Assembly (NCBI GenBank): GCA_031446085.1
Contig: CP132901.1
Span: forward strand, 186,001-250,000
Length of the DNA stretch: 64,000 bases
Direction: 5' to 3'
DNA from: Arsenophonus sp.
GTDB lineage: Bacteria > Pseudomonadota > Gammaproteobacteria > Enterobacterales > Enterobacteriaceae
Part shown: in pieces, positions 11,046-20,503 of the stretch
How positions within the stretch are numbered: position 1 is the first letter of the stretch
Layout: every line of letters begins with the position of its first letter
The notes under the pieces: generated by a model
The model's input: only the letters and a program-made list of their open reading frames with translations
What the model was told of the DNA's origin: nothing
The model's database searches: none
Position numbers and translations under genes: made by a program

Positions 11046-11076
11046 AATTTTATTTAATAGGAATTTAAATAAAATT
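11046..11076 (+). promoter_or_regulatory. rpsA leader hairpin 2 with AGGA in the loop
   Basis: AATTTTATTTAA (11046-11057) pairs perfectly with TTAAATAAAATT (11065-11076), a 12-bp stem around TAGGAAT. The AGGA is displayed in the loop 28 bases before the start codon, and there is no good Shine-Dalgarno next to the ATG (only GAAG). This resembles the E. coli rpsA initiation region, where folded hairpins replace the Shine-Dalgarno and allow repression by free S1. Confidence 0.5.
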
Positions 11077-11104
11077 ACATTAAAATATTTGAAGATTATG
11101 ATAT

Positions 11105-12787
11105 ATGACAGTGATAGAATCTTTTGCTCAACTTTTTAAAGAATCCTTAAAAAGTATAAAAATTAAGTCAGGTTCAATTATTTCTGGGTTAGTTATTTCT
11201 ATTGATAAAGATGTAGTATTAGTAGATGCAGGATTAAAGTCAGAATCAGCTATTCCTGTAGAACAATTTAAAAATTTAAATGGTGAATTAGAAATTAAAG
11301 TTGGAGATACGATTGATGTAGTATTAGATCATTTAGAAGATGGATATGGTGAAACTATTTTATCTCGGGAAAAAGCGAAGCGTTGTGAAGCTTGGTCAAT
11401 TTTAGAAAAGGCATATAAAAAATCGGAGATAGTTGTTGGTTTAATTAATGGAAAAGTTAAAGGTGGTTTTACTGTAGAATTAAACGGAATTCGTGCTTTT
11501 TTACCAGGTTCTTTAGTAGATATTCATCCAATTAAAGATACAATACATTTAGAAGGAAAAGAATTAGAATTTAAGGTAATCAAATTAGATCAAAAAAGAA
11601 ATAATATTGTAGTATCTCGTCGTTCTGTTATTGAATCTGAAAATAGTATAGAAAGAGAAAATTTATTGAGTAGTTTAAAAGAAGGAGCAAAATTACAAGG
11701 AATAGTGAAAAATCTAACTGATTATGGTGCTTTTATAGATTTAGGTGGTATTGATGGATTATTACATATTACTGATATGTCTTGGAAACGAGTCAAGCAT
11801 CCTAATGAAATCGTAAATATTGGTGATAAAATTAATGTTAAAGTTTTAAAATTTGATAAAGAACGTAGTCGTGTTTCTTTGGGATTAAAACAATTTTCAG
11901 AAGATCCATGGATGAAAATTAAACAACGTTATCAAGAAGGAGATAAGGTAAAAGGAAAAGTTACAAATCTTACCGATTATGGATGTTTTGTTGAAATTGA
12001 ATCAGGAATTGAAGGATTAGTACATGTTTCTGAAATGGATTGGACTAATAAAAATATTCATCCTTCAAAAATTGTTTCTGTCAATGATGTTTTAGAAGTT
12101 ATGATATTAGATATTGATGAAGAACGTCGTCGAATTTCTCTAGGTTTAAAGCAATGTAAAGTCAATCCATGGAAAATTTTTTCTGAAAAATATCAAAAAA
12201 ATGATCATGTTAAAGGAAAAATTAAATCTATTACTGATTTTGGTATTTTTATTGGATTAGAAGATGGAATTGATGGATTAGTACATTTATCTGATATTTC
12301 GTGGAATGTTCCTGGAGAAGAAGCAGTACAAAAATATAAAAAAGGTGATGAAATATTGACTACTATTTTACAAATAGATCCAGATAGAGAAAGGATTTCT
12401 TTAGGAATAAAGCAATTAGAAGAAGATCCTTTTTATAATTTTATTTCAAATCATAAAAAAGGTTTTATTGTTAATGGGGAAATTATTAAAATAAATTCTA
12501 AAGGAGCTATTTTAAAAATAAATAATTCTTTAGAAGGATATCTATATTTTTCAGATCATATCGATGATGTAACAATTGAAAAATATAAAAAATTAAAGAT
12601 TGGGGATACGGTTGATGTTTCATATGTAGGATTTGATAGAAAAAATAGAATTATCCTTTTGTCTAGTTTATCTTTTTCTGAAAATATTAAAAATAAAAAA
12701 AATGGTTCTAATCTTAAAGATGAAGAAAATATATATATCACAAATAATGTAATGGTAGAAGCATTTAAATCTGCTAAAAATGAATAG
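11105..12787 (+). CDS. rpsA: 30S ribosomal protein S1
   Basis: Binds mRNA on the 30S subunit to promote initiation; important where Shine-Dalgarno sites are weak, as here. Six S1 repeats span residues of about 20-525: two divergent N-terminal ones that bind the ribosome and four RNA-binding ones with the [18 protein letters not shown]-type signature. At 560 residues it is full length (557 in E. coli). The sixth repeat is less conserved and the C-terminal 30 residues are Asn/Lys-rich. E. coli ihfB, which follows rpsA, is absent; yciK converges from the other strand 74 bp downstream. Confidence 0.97.
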   Translation: MTVIESFAQLFKESLKSIKIKSGSIISGLVISIDKDVVLVDAGLKSESAIPVEQFKNLNGELEIKVGDTIDVVLDHLEDGYGETILSREKAKRCEAWSILEKAYKKSEIVVGLINGKVKGGFTVELNGIRAFLPGSLVDIHPIKDTIHLEGKELEFKVIKLDQKRNNIVVSRRSVIESENSIERENLLSSLKEGAKLQGIVKNLTDYGAFIDLGGIDGLLHITDMSWKRVKHPNEIVNIGDKINVKVLKFDKERSRVSLGLKQFSEDPWMKIKQRYQEGDKVKGKVTNLTDYGCFVEIESGIEGLVHVSEMDWTNKNIHPSKIVSVNDVLEVMILDIDEERRRISLGLKQCKVNPWKIFSEKYQKNDHVKGKIKSITDFGIFIGLEDGIDGLVHLSDISWNVPGEEAVQKYKKGDEILTTILQIDPDRERISLGIKQLEEDPFYNFISNHKKGFIVNGEIIKINSKGAILKINNSLEGYLYFSDHIDDVTIEKYKKLKIGDTVDVSYVGFDRKNRIILLSSLSFSENIKNKKNGSNLKDEENIYITNNVMVEAFKSAKNE

Positions 12788-12861
12788 AATTTTAAATTTT
12801 TTATTTAAATTTGATAAATATAAAAAAAATATTTTCGTACTATCATCTGCAATTTATTATT

Positions 12862-13623
12862 TTATTGTGCATTTAAAGTTAATCCAGAAATATGAATACT
12901 ATCTTCACTCATTAAATAAAGATAGATTGGCATGATTTGATTTGGAGTTTTGTTTTTTAAAAAGTTTTCTTTTGGAAATGCTTTTTTTCTCATTTTTGTT
13001 TGTGTTTTTCCAGGATTAATACAATTAACTCTTAAATGAGTATTTTTATATTCATCAGATAAAATTTGCATTAAAGACTCAATTCCAAATTTAGATACAG
13101 AATATGCACCCCAATTTGCTCTACCCTTTTTCCCTACTGTAGAACTTGTAAAGATTAAAGAACTTTGTGGAGCTTTTAATAATAATGGTAAAAAATTTTT
13201 AGTTAGTATAAAGGAAGAATGAAGATTAACTTGAATTACATGATACCAAGTTTTTATTGGATAATCAATAATTGGTTTTATTTCGCCCAATATTGCAGCA
13301 TTGTGTAAAAGTCCATCAATATATTTATATTTTTTTTTAATTTTTTTAACTAATTTTTTAGCTTGTACGTTAGTTAATTTGAGGAAATTTAATGAATATA
13401 TTTCAACATTCACTTTAAATTTTTTATTTATAATTTTTTTAGTTTTTTTTACATTATTTATTTTTTTACCTATAAGAATAAGATTAGCGCCATAACTTGC
13501 ATAAGTAAGTGCTGCTTCTTTTCCTATACCATCTCCAGCTCCCGTAATTAAGATTGTTTTTTTATATAAAAATTTTGGTTTCGGTTGATATTTTATCATT
13601 ATTTTATTTACAAAATTTGTCAT
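12862..13623 (-). CDS. yciK: Short-chain dehydrogenase YciK family
   Basis: NAD(P)-dependent Rossmann-fold oxidoreductase of unknown physiological substrate. The coenzyme motif is TGAGDGIGKE, the active-site serine lies in IFTSSTVGKKGRANWGAYS and the YxxxK pair in YSVSK; NCINPGKTQT follows. These match E. coli YciK rather than FabG or other family members. Length 253 from the first ATG; an ATG eight codons in (13599) gives MIKYQPKPK, closer to the E. coli start, and neither has an obvious ribosome site. It lies next to divergent sohB as in E. coli. Its survival in so small a genome suggests a real function. Confidence 0.88.
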   Translation of the reverse strand: MTNFVNKIMIKYQPKPKFLYKKTILITGAGDGIGKEAALTYASYGANLILIGKKINNVKKTKKIINKKFKVNVEIYSLNFLKLTNVQAKKLVKKIKKKYKYIDGLLHNAAILGEIKPIIDYPIKTWYHVIQVNLHSSFILTKNFLPLLLKAPQSSLIFTSSTVGKKGRANWGAYSVSKFGIESLMQILSDEYKNTHLRVNCINPGKTQTKMRKKAFPKENFLKNKTPNQIMPIYLYLMSEDSIHISGLTLNAQ

Positions 13624-13674
13624 ATTATATATATAATTATATAATTTAAATTTTCTATTTTAAAGGGTATTATT

Positions 13675-14685
13675 GTGGATTTTATATTTTCTTATATTTT
13701 ATTTTTTGTTAAATTAATTACTATAGTTGCATTATTTTGTTTTCTTATATCATTATTATTTTCAATAAATATTCGTAAATCAAAAAATAGTTATTTGAAA
13801 GTTGTTAATTTAAATAAAATATATTCTGAATATCAACGTAAAATATACTCTATTAAAATGAATTATACAGAATATAAAAAATGGTTTAAAAAATATAAGC
13901 AAAATTTAAAAAAAAGAGTTGGAAAAAATAGATTGTTTTGTAAATCTAAAATTTCAAAAAAAAATTCTCTTTTTGTTATTAATTTTAAAGGTAGTATAAA
14001 TGCACAAGAGGTTCATGCATTAAGAGAAGAAATTACTGCTATATTATCTGTAGCAAACAAAAAAGATGAAGTATTATTACGTCTTGAAAGCCCAGGTGGA
14101 GTGGTTCATGGATATGGATTAGCAGCAGCCCAATTAAGTAGATTGAAAGAAAAAAATATAAGGCTGACTATATCGATTGATAAAATTGCGGCTAGCGGTG
14201 GATATATGATGGCATGTGTTGCCGATTATATCATAGCAGCACCTTTTGCTATTATTGGTTCTATTGGAGTTGTAGCTCAAATTCCAAATATACATAATTT
14301 ATTAAAAAAAAATAATATAGATATCGAACAACATACTACTGGAGAATATAAACGTACTTTAACTGTATTAGGCGAAAATACTGAAGAAGGGAGAAAAAAA
14401 TTTATAGAAGAATTATATGAAACACATAATTTATTTAAAGACTTTGTTCATAAAAATCGTAAATCATTAGATATTCAATCCGTCTCTAATGGAAAACATT
14501 GGTATGGTATAGAATCAAAAAAAAATGGTTTAGTTGATGAATTAAAACTTAGTGATGATTTTATTTTAGAAAAAATCAATACTCATGATATTATTGAAAT
14601 AATATTTAGTCCTTCTAAATGTTTTATTGAAAATTTTATTAATATTATTTTCGATAAAATCAAAAATTCTTTTTTACATCAGTAA
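13675..14685 (+). CDS. sohB: Inner-membrane serine peptidase SohB (S49 family)
   Basis: Membrane-anchored peptidase of the SppA/signal-peptide-peptidase family, thought to clear membrane or periplasmic peptides. A transmembrane helix covers about residues 5-30, followed by a basic linker and the ClpP-like fold. Catalytic Ser is in KIAASGGYMMACVAD and the general-base Lys in TGEYKRTLTVLGENTEEG, both as in E. coli. Length 336 against 349. The start is GTG, with AAAGGG upstream and an N-terminus matching the family. Next in E. coli come yciN, topA, cysB and acnA before ribA; all are missing here. Confidence 0.94.
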   Translation: MDFIFSYILFFVKLITIVALFCFLISLLFSINIRKSKNSYLKVVNLNKIYSEYQRKIYSIKMNYTEYKKWFKKYKQNLKKRVGKNRLFCKSKISKKNSLFVINFKGSINAQEVHALREEITAILSVANKKDEVLLRLESPGGVVHGYGLAAAQLSRLKEKNIRLTISIDKIAASGGYMMACVADYIIAAPFAIIGSIGVVAQIPNIHNLLKKNNIDIEQHTTGEYKRTLTVLGENTEEGRKKFIEELYETHNLFKDFVHKNRKSLDIQSVSNGKHWYGIESKKNGLVDELKLSDDFILEKINTHDIIEIIFSPSKCFIENFINIIFDKIKNSFLHQ

Positions 14686-14732
14686 AGAAATAGTTAAGTA
14701 TTTTTTTTATATACGTAAAAATATAGAAGTAT

Positions 14733-15338
14733 TTATTTATTTTTATTTGTGTAGGGTAAGATATGACCTAATTTTTTCGCTTTTACATTGAGATAGTCAG
14801 TATTTTCTGGATTTTTACCGACTATTAAAGGTATTCTTTCTATTACATTAATTCCTGCTTTTTTTATTATTTTTAGTTTTAAAGGATTATTCGTTAGTAA
14901 TTTAATTGATCGAATTCCTAACAATTTATACATATCAGCACAAATAGTGAAATCTCTTTCGTCAGCTTTAAAACCTAATTTTAAATTTGCTTCTACTGTG
15001 TCTAATCCTTGATCTTGTAAAGAATAAGCTTTAATTTTATTTAATAATCCAATGTTTCTTCCTTCTTGACGATGATATAATAATATTCCTCTTCCTTCTT
15101 TTGCAATTTGTTTTAATGCTGCTTTTAATTGAAATCCACAATCACAACGTACACTAAATAGTGCATCTCCTGTTAAACATTCTGAGTGAATTCTCGATAA
15201 AATTGGATTTTTTTCTTTTATATTTCCATATAAAAGTGCTATATGATTTTTTTTATTCTTTATTTCTTCAAACCCAACAATTAAAAATTCTCCATATGGA
15301 GTAGGCAATTTTGCATCTGTTATGTACTTAATTCTCAT
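14733..15338 (-). CDS. ribA: GTP cyclohydrolase II
   Basis: First committed enzyme of riboflavin synthesis: GTP to 2,5-diamino-6-ribosylamino-pyrimidinone phosphate, formate and pyrophosphate. Zinc ligands C54, C65 and C67 (SECLTG and RCDCG) sit at the E. coli positions, followed by [10 protein letters not shown] and the GTP-binding VEANLKLGF. Length 201 against 196, as a stand-alone RibA with no fused RibB domain. Convergent with sohB. With ribC at 22.1 kb it supports riboflavin production; ribB, ribD and ribE (lumazine synthase) are not in the window. Confidence 0.96.
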   Translation of the reverse strand: MRIKYITDAKLPTPYGEFLIVGFEEIKNKKNHIALLYGNIKEKNPILSRIHSECLTGDALFSVRCDCGFQLKAALKQIAKEGRGILLYHRQEGRNIGLLNKIKAYSLQDQGLDTVEANLKLGFKADERDFTICADMYKLLGIRSIKLLTNNPLKLKIIKKAGINVIERIPLIVGKNPENTDYLNVKAKKLGHILPYTNKNK

Positions 15339-15436
15339 AATATTTGATTTATTTAGAAAATATTTTTAACAAAGAAATAATTTAATATAAAAAATTAGTC
15401 TATTAAATGTAATTTAATACGTTGTCATCAATAAAT

Positions 15437-15468
15437 AATTGTTAATTTAATAAAAATATTAAACAATT
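15437..15468. repeat. Bulged inverted repeat downstream of rpmE
   Basis: AATTGTT (15437-15443) pairs with AACAATT (15462-15468), and TAATA with TATTA inside it after a four-base bulge. It lies 20 bp past the rpmE stop on the minus strand. No T-run follows, so termination is uncertain. Confidence 0.3.
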
Positions 15469-15488
15469 TCTTTTAAAGATCAATTGTA

Positions 15489-15701
15489 TTATTTAATAAT
15501 AGGTATTTGAAAATGTTTTTTAAATTTATTCATTTTTCCTCTAATAATTAAATCTCGTTGTTTTCCTGTATAAAAAGGATGACAATTATTACATACATCT
15601 AAATTGATATTAGATTTTATTGTAGATTTAGTAATTATTTTATTTCCACATGAACAAATAGCTACTATTTTTTTATATTTTGGATGAATATTTTTTTTCA
15701 T
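15489..15701 (-). CDS. rpmE: 50S ribosomal protein L31, zinc-binding type
   Basis: Large-subunit protein bridging to the 30S head. Four cysteines (C16, C18, C37, C40) form the zinc site, so this is the C+ paralogue, which also acts as a zinc store in bacteria that swap to a zinc-free L31 when Zur is relieved. Length 70, the same as E. coli; MKKNIHPKYK and HPFYTGKQRD are typical. The E. coli neighbours priA and cytR are deleted between rpmE and ftsN. Confidence 0.97.
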   Translation of the reverse strand: MKKNIHPKYKKIVAICSCGNKIITKSTIKSNINLDVCNNCHPFYTGKQRDLIIRGKMNKFKKHFQIPIIK

Positions 15702-15953
15702 ATTTTTTTTAAAAAAGTATTAACGTTACATTGATTCAATATATAATAAAAAATATATATTTAACAACATTTTATTTTAAAATATTTTAATTGTGTAAAA
15801 TAATTTTATATATTATTATTATTGAAAAATATTTTATTTATTTAGTAAATAAGTTTTGTTATAAATTTTTATGAAAAAAAGTATTAGTGAATTTGATTTA
15901 TTTTTTACGAATTACATATAGATCATTATCATATATTTTTTAAATCGCAATCA

Positions 15954-15985
15954 TTGCAATTAATATTTTGTAATATTAATTGCAA
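15954..15985. repeat. 14-bp perfect inverted repeat upstream of ftsN
   Basis: TTGCAATTAATATT (15954-15967) is the exact complement of AATATTAATTGCAA (15972-15985) around TTGT. The outer TTGCAA steps contain two G-C pairs, rare in the spacers here. No T-run follows on either strand, so it is not a standard terminator. It ends 42 bp before the ftsN start I favour and could be an operator or leader hairpin. Confidence 0.5.
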
Positions 15986-16027
15986 AATATTAATGAGTAT
16001 TTCATTATTTTAGTTTTACAAATTAAA

Positions 16028-16726
16028 GTGGTACAGAAAGATTATATAAGAAACGGAAATATTAAAATCCGTAATAAAAAAATTCAATATTTAAAAAAAA
16101 GAAAAAGGAGATTTTATTTATATCAATATTCTTTTTTTTCTATTATTATAGTAATTTTATATTTTATTTTAATTAACTTTTATAGAAATAAAAAAAATTT
16201 GGTTTTTGATGATTTTTATTTTTTTAAGTTAAATAATAAAATAGAAAATTATTTTTTACCACCAAAAAGACCAATAGAAAAATGGCGTTATGTTAAAGCA
16301 TTTGAAAATGGAATTATAAATTTTTCTAATCTTAATGAATTAAATACTTATTATTATAGTAATAAATATCATGATACTCCAAAATATCAATTATTTTTTC
16401 CAATTACAAAAGGTCTTGATAGTACTAGTACAAAACATATAGTTATAGATTATAAAAAGCAAGATTTTAAAAAAAAAGACAATAAAAAAAAAATAAAAAA
16501 TAAATGTAATATTTTTTTAAAGTGTGGATCTTTTAAAAATGTTACTCAAGCTGAATTAGTCAAAGCAAATCTTGCTTTTTTAGGATTTGAAAGCAAAATT
16601 TATTTAGAAAAAAATGGAAGAAATTATGTTTCTTTGGGTCCATATAATAAAAATGTAGCAAAAGAAATATTTTCTCAATTACAAAATATTATTACTAATT
16701 GTAAATTACAAAATTTAAAAAATTGA
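16028..16726 (+). CDS. ftsN: Cell division protein FtsN, shortened
   Basis: Late divisome protein that triggers septal peptidoglycan synthesis. From the GTG at 16028 the protein begins MVQKDYIRNG, matching MAQRDYVRR of E. coli; a longer reading from TTG 15980 adds 16 residues unlike the family. A basic cytoplasmic tail, one transmembrane helix (about 34-52), PPKRPIEKWRYVKAFENG (as PPKPEERWRYIKE) and a C-terminal SPOR domain (FLKCGSFKN...YVSLGPYNK) are all present. The Gln-rich linker of about 100 residues between them has collapsed, giving 232 against 319 residues. Confidence 0.88.
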   Translation: MVQKDYIRNGNIKIRNKKIQYLKKRKRRFYLYQYSFFSIIIVILYFILINFYRNKKNLVFDDFYFFKLNNKIENYFLPPKRPIEKWRYVKAFENGIINFSNLNELNTYYYSNKYHDTPKYQLFFPITKGLDSTSTKHIVIDYKKQDFKKKDNKKKIKNKCNIFLKCGSFKNVTQAELVKANLAFLGFESKIYLEKNGRNYVSLGPYNKNVAKEIFSQLQNIITNCKLQNLKN

Positions 16727-16842
16727 TTTTTTTTTTTATGTATATATATTAAAAAATAATAATCTTATTAATAAACATTAAAGTTATATTAAAAAAATTA
16801 TAATTCTTTTTAAGTTTTTATAACGTTATTAGGGACTGTTTG

Positions 16843-17373
16843 ATGACTACAATTATAAGTGTTAGACGTCATAATGAAGTTGTCATTGGAGGAGATGGAC
16901 AAGCGACGATAGGTAATATTGTTATGAAAAACAATGTTAAGAAAGTACGTCGATTATATAATGATAAAGTTATAGCAGGTTTTGCTGGAGGTACAGCAGA
17001 TGCATTTACTCTTTTTGAATTTTTTGAACAAAAACTTGAATTACATCAAGGTCATCTTACTAAAGCTGCTGTTGAACTTGCTAAAGATTGGCGCACTGAT
17101 CGTATGTTAAAAAGACTTAATGCTTTATTAGCTGTTGCAGATAAAAATAGTTCATTAATTATTACAGGTAATGGTGATGTTATTCAACCAGAAAATGATT
17201 TAATTACTATTGGTTCTGGTGGGGCTTATGCACAAGCTGCCGCTCGTGCTATGTTAGAAAATACAATAATGAGTGCTCGTGAAATTGTAGAAAAAGCATT
17301 GTATATTGCTAGCGATATTTGTATTTATACTAATCATCATTTTAACTTTGAAGAATTATCTTCAAAAATTTAA
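16843..17373 (+). CDS. hslV: ATP-dependent protease peptidase subunit HslV
   Basis: Threonine-protease ring that degrades proteins unfolded by HslU. I start at the ATG at 16843, not the TTG three bases earlier, because removal of Met must leave the catalytic N-terminal Thr (MTTIISVRR). [28 protein letters not shown] and the rest align closely with E. coli over the whole length (176 residues each). AGGGA lies upstream. I see no sigma-32 promoter between ftsN and hslV. hslU starts 10 bp downstream. Confidence 0.97.
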   Translation: MTTIISVRRHNEVVIGGDGQATIGNIVMKNNVKKVRRLYNDKVIAGFAGGTADAFTLFEFFEQKLELHQGHLTKAAVELAKDWRTDRMLKRLNALLAVADKNSSLIITGNGDVIQPENDLITIGSGGAYAQAAARAMLENTIMSAREIVEKALYIASDICIYTNHHFNFEELSSKI

Positions 17374-17383
17374 GGATTTAGAT

Positions 17384-18718
17384 ATGTCTGAAATGACACC
17401 TCGTGAAATTGTGAGTGCACTTGATAATCATATCATTGGTCAAGATAAAGCAAAACGGTCAGTAGCTATTGCATTAAGAAATCGTTGGCGTAGAATGCAG
17501 TTGGATGATTCTTTGAAATATGAAGTGACACCAAAAAATATTTTAATGATTGGTCCAACTGGAGTAGGAAAAACTGAAATTGCGAGAAGACTTGCAAAAT
17601 TAGCAAATGCTCCTTTTATAAAAGTTGAAGCTACAAAATTTACTGAAGTTGGATATGTTGGTAAAGAAGTTGATTCAATAATACGTGATTTAACTGATGC
17701 TGCGATTAAAATGGTTCGTTTACAATCTATAGAAAAGAATCGATATCATGCTGAAGAACGTGCAGAAGAACGTATTCTTGATGTATTAATACCATCAGTA
17801 AAACAAAATTGGGGAGAAGAAAAAAAGAATGTTGCATCTTCTTCAATTACAAGACAAACATTTAGAAAAAAATTAAGAGAACGCGAGTTGGATGAAAAAG
17901 AAATTGAAATTGAAGTAGCTACAACTCCAATGGGTGTAGAAATTATGGCACCTCCTGGAATGGAAGAAATGACTAATCAATTGCAATCTATGTTTCAAAA
18001 TTTAGCTGGACAAAAACATAAATCAAGAAAAATTAAAATCAAAGAAGCATTCAAGATTTTAGTTGAAGAAGAAGCAGCAAAATTATTAAATCCTGAAGAG
18101 TTAAAACAGAAAGCAATAGATTCAGTAGAACAACAAGGTATCGTATTTATTGATGAAATTGATAAAATTTGTAAAAGAGGTCAAGTTTCTGGAACAGATG
18201 TATCTAGAGAAGGTGTACAACGTGACTTATTACCATTAGTAGAAGGTTGTACAGTATCTACAAAACATGGAGTGGTTAAAACAGATCATATATTATTTAT
18301 TGCTTCTGGTGCGTTTCAAGTTAATAGTCCTTCTGATTTGATTCCTGAATTACAAGGAAGACTACCTATTAGAGTTGAACTTAAAGCATTAACAGCAAAA
18401 GATTTTGAACGTATTTTAACAGAACCTAATGCTTCATTAACAGTACAATATAAAGCATTAATGAAGACAGAAGGGTTGAATATTGAATTTACTTCTGATG
18501 GGATTCAGAAAATTGCTCAAGCAGCGTGGCAGGTAAATGAGAAAACAGAAAATATCGGAGCACGTCGATTACATACTGTATTAGAAAAATTAATGGAAGA
18601 TATTTCATTTGATGCCAATGAATATAATGGAAAAATAATAAAAATTGATAAGAAATATGTTTCAAAACATCTTGATGAATTAATCTCCGATGAAGATTTA
18701 AGTCGTTTTATATTATAA
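17384..18718 (+). CDS. hslU: ATP-dependent protease ATPase subunit HslU
   Basis: AAA+ unfoldase that feeds substrates to HslV. The start is the ATG at 17384 ([10 protein letters not shown]), 7 bases after AAGGA; earlier in-frame codons only extend back through the hslV end. Walker [18 protein letters not shown] pore loop, Walker B VFIDEIDK and the C-terminal DEDLSRFIL tail that docks into HslV are intact. Length 444 residues against 443. It is among the most conserved proteins in the window. menA, next in E. coli, is missing. Confidence 0.97.
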   Translation: MSEMTPREIVSALDNHIIGQDKAKRSVAIALRNRWRRMQLDDSLKYEVTPKNILMIGPTGVGKTEIARRLAKLANAPFIKVEATKFTEVGYVGKEVDSIIRDLTDAAIKMVRLQSIEKNRYHAEERAEERILDVLIPSVKQNWGEEKKNVASSSITRQTFRKKLRERELDEKEIEIEVATTPMGVEIMAPPGMEEMTNQLQSMFQNLAGQKHKSRKIKIKEAFKILVEEEAAKLLNPEELKQKAIDSVEQQGIVFIDEIDKICKRGQVSGTDVSREGVQRDLLPLVEGCTVSTKHGVVKTDHILFIASGAFQVNSPSDLIPELQGRLPIRVELKALTAKDFERILTEPNASLTVQYKALMKTEGLNIEFTSDGIQKIAQAAWQVNEKTENIGARRLHTVLEKLMEDISFDANEYNGKIIKIDKKYVSKHLDELISDEDLSRFIL

Positions 18719-18810
18719 ATTTAATTTTTTTTTTGTTATTAAATGCTATTTAATATTTAAATTAAATAAAAAAATTCAATATGCTATTTATATAGCTTTT
18801 ATAAATAAAA

Positions 18811-18836
18811 TTAATTAGTAAAAAATTACTAATTAA
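18811..18836. repeat. 11-bp perfect inverted repeat between hslU and murJ
   Basis: TTAATTAGTAA (18811-18821) pairs with TTACTAATTAA (18826-18836) around AAAA. The 144-bp spacer also holds the direct repeat ATGCTATTTA at 18743-18752 and 18781-18790. The hairpin could mark the 3' end of hslU mRNA, but no T-run follows. Confidence 0.4.
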
Positions 18837-18862
18837 TTATTAAAATTTTAACATAATTTTCA

Positions 18863-20395
18863 GTGAATTTACTTAAATCATTTATATCAATAAGTTTTTT
18901 TACTTTAATATCTAAAATATTCGGTTTTTTCCGGGATATTATCATTGCTCGATTTTTTGGAGCTGGGATAGAGACAGATTCTTTTTTTATTGCATTTAAA
19001 TTTCCAAATTTTTTAAGAAATATTTTTGCAGAAGGTGCTTTTTCTCATTCTTGCATTCCTATTTTAATGGAATATAAAACAAAAAAAAAAAATACAGAAA
19101 TTAAAGAATTTATTTCATATGTTTCTGGATTATTGATTTTTATATTAATGATTATTTCTTTATTTGGTATTATTTTTGCTTCAAATATAATTTATATATT
19201 ACTTCCTGGATTTATAAAACAAAAAGATAAATTTATCCTAACAGTTGATTTATTTAAAATTGTTTTTCCTTATATTTTGCTAATTTCTTTAGCAACATTA
19301 TATAATTTAATTTTAAATACTTGGAACAATTTTTTAGTTTCGTCGTGTACTCCTTTATTGTTTAATCTTGTAATAATATTATCAATATTAATTTTATCGC
19401 AATATTGTTCACCTTCAATATTTGCTTTAGCTATTGGTGTAATTATTGGAGGATTAGTACAAATTTTATATCAAATTCCTTTTTTGAAAAAAATTAATAA
19501 ATTTATTATTCCTAAAATATCTATTTCTAATAGTTCTATTGTAAAATTAGTAAGATCGATGAAATCTGGAATAATTATTATTTGTATTGGTCAAATAAAT
19601 GTGATTTTTAATATTTTTTTATCTTCTTTTTTAAGTTCAGGTTCTATTTCATGGATATATTATGCTGATAGATTAATTGAATTACCTATTGGTATTTTAG
19701 CAGTGGCGTTAAGTACAGTTTTATTTCCTAATTTTTCTAAAAGTTTCTTAACAGGAAATAAAAAAGAATTTCAAAAATTATTAGATTGGGGATTAAGAAT
19801 TTGTTTTTTATTTGCATTTCCATTTGGAATTATTATGAGTTTATTAGCAAAACCATTAATTTTTTCTTTTTTTCAATATAAAAATTTTACTAATCATGAT
19901 GCAATAATGACAGAAAAAGTTTTAATTTTTTATTCTATTGGTTTGCTTGGTTTTATGATTAATAAAATATTTATTCCTGTTTTTTATTCTATAAAAGAAA
20001 TAAAAACATTAACTATAATTACTATATTATCTTGTTTTTTTACACAAATTATGAATTTAATTTTTATTAAATTTTTTTATCATTCTGGATTAGCTCTTTC
20101 TTCTAGTTTAAATGCATATTTTTATTCTTTTATGCTTTATTTTCAATTAAAGAAAAAAAATATTTTTTTTCCTTTACCAGGATGGAATAAATTTATATTA
20201 AAATTAGGAATAGCATTAGCAATAATGATAACAACATTAACGATTCTTTTACATTTTTTTCCTTTTGTCGTAGAAAGTTCGATGATTATTAGAATAATGC
20301 AATTAATTTTTTTTATTTTTATGGGCAGTTTTAGTTATTATTTAATGTTATTTTTTTTAGGATTTAAGTTAAACAGTATTTTTTTAAAAAATTAA
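18863..20395 (+). CDS. murJ: Lipid II flippase MurJ
   Basis: Flips undecaprenyl-linked lipid II across the inner membrane for wall synthesis. Fourteen hydrophobic segments span the 510 residues (511 in E. coli). Key N-terminal stretch GFFRDIIIARFFGAG, with the conserved Arg, and AEGAFSHSCIPIL match the family. The start is GTG, giving MNLLKSFISI as in E. coli. An 11-A tract occurs at 19081-19091 in a cytoplasmic Lys loop. The stop lies 6 bp from the tRNA-Val 3' end on the opposite strand. Confidence 0.96.
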   Translation: MNLLKSFISISFFTLISKIFGFFRDIIIARFFGAGIETDSFFIAFKFPNFLRNIFAEGAFSHSCIPILMEYKTKKKNTEIKEFISYVSGLLIFILMIISLFGIIFASNIIYILLPGFIKQKDKFILTVDLFKIVFPYILLISLATLYNLILNTWNNFLVSSCTPLLFNLVIILSILILSQYCSPSIFALAIGVIIGGLVQILYQIPFLKKINKFIIPKISISNSSIVKLVRSMKSGIIIICIGQINVIFNIFLSSFLSSGSISWIYYADRLIELPIGILAVALSTVLFPNFSKSFLTGNKKEFQKLLDWGLRICFLFAFPFGIIMSLLAKPLIFSFFQYKNFTNHDAIMTEKVLIFYSIGLLGFMINKIFIPVFYSIKEIKTLTIITILSCFFTQIMNLIFIKFFYHSGLALSSSLNAYFYSFMLYFQLKKKNIFFPLPGWNKFILKLGIALAIMITTLTILLHFFPFVVESSMIIRIMQLIFFIFMGSFSYYLMLFFLGFKLNSIFLKN

Positions 20396-20401
20396 ATTAT
20401 A

Positions 20402-20475
20402 TGCGTCTGAGTGGATTTGAACCACTGACTTCCACCATGTCACGGTGGTACTCTACCTAACTGAGTTACAGACGC
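20402..20475 (-). tRNA. valV: tRNA-Val (GAC)
   Basis: On the minus strand GCGTCTG pairs with CAGACGC to form the acceptor stem, with discriminator A. The anticodon stem CCACC/GGTGG encloses GTGACAT, giving anticodon GAC, and the T arm has GTTCAAATC. No CCA is encoded. It matches E. coli valV/valW, which also lie near mdtK. It begins 28 bp past the mdtK stop and is probably co-transcribed with it. Confidence 0.96.
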
Positions 20476-20503
20476 AAAAAAATGTAATTTGAAATCTATT
20501 TAT

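Noticed and set aside
15842-15930. Short ATG reading frame in the rpmE-ftsN spacer
   Set aside because: Gives a 16-residue peptide with no ribosome site or similarity; noise.
16727-16842. Heat-shock (sigma-32) promoter before hslVU
   Set aside because: I looked for CTTGAAA and CCCCAT-type boxes expected from E. coli and saw neither.
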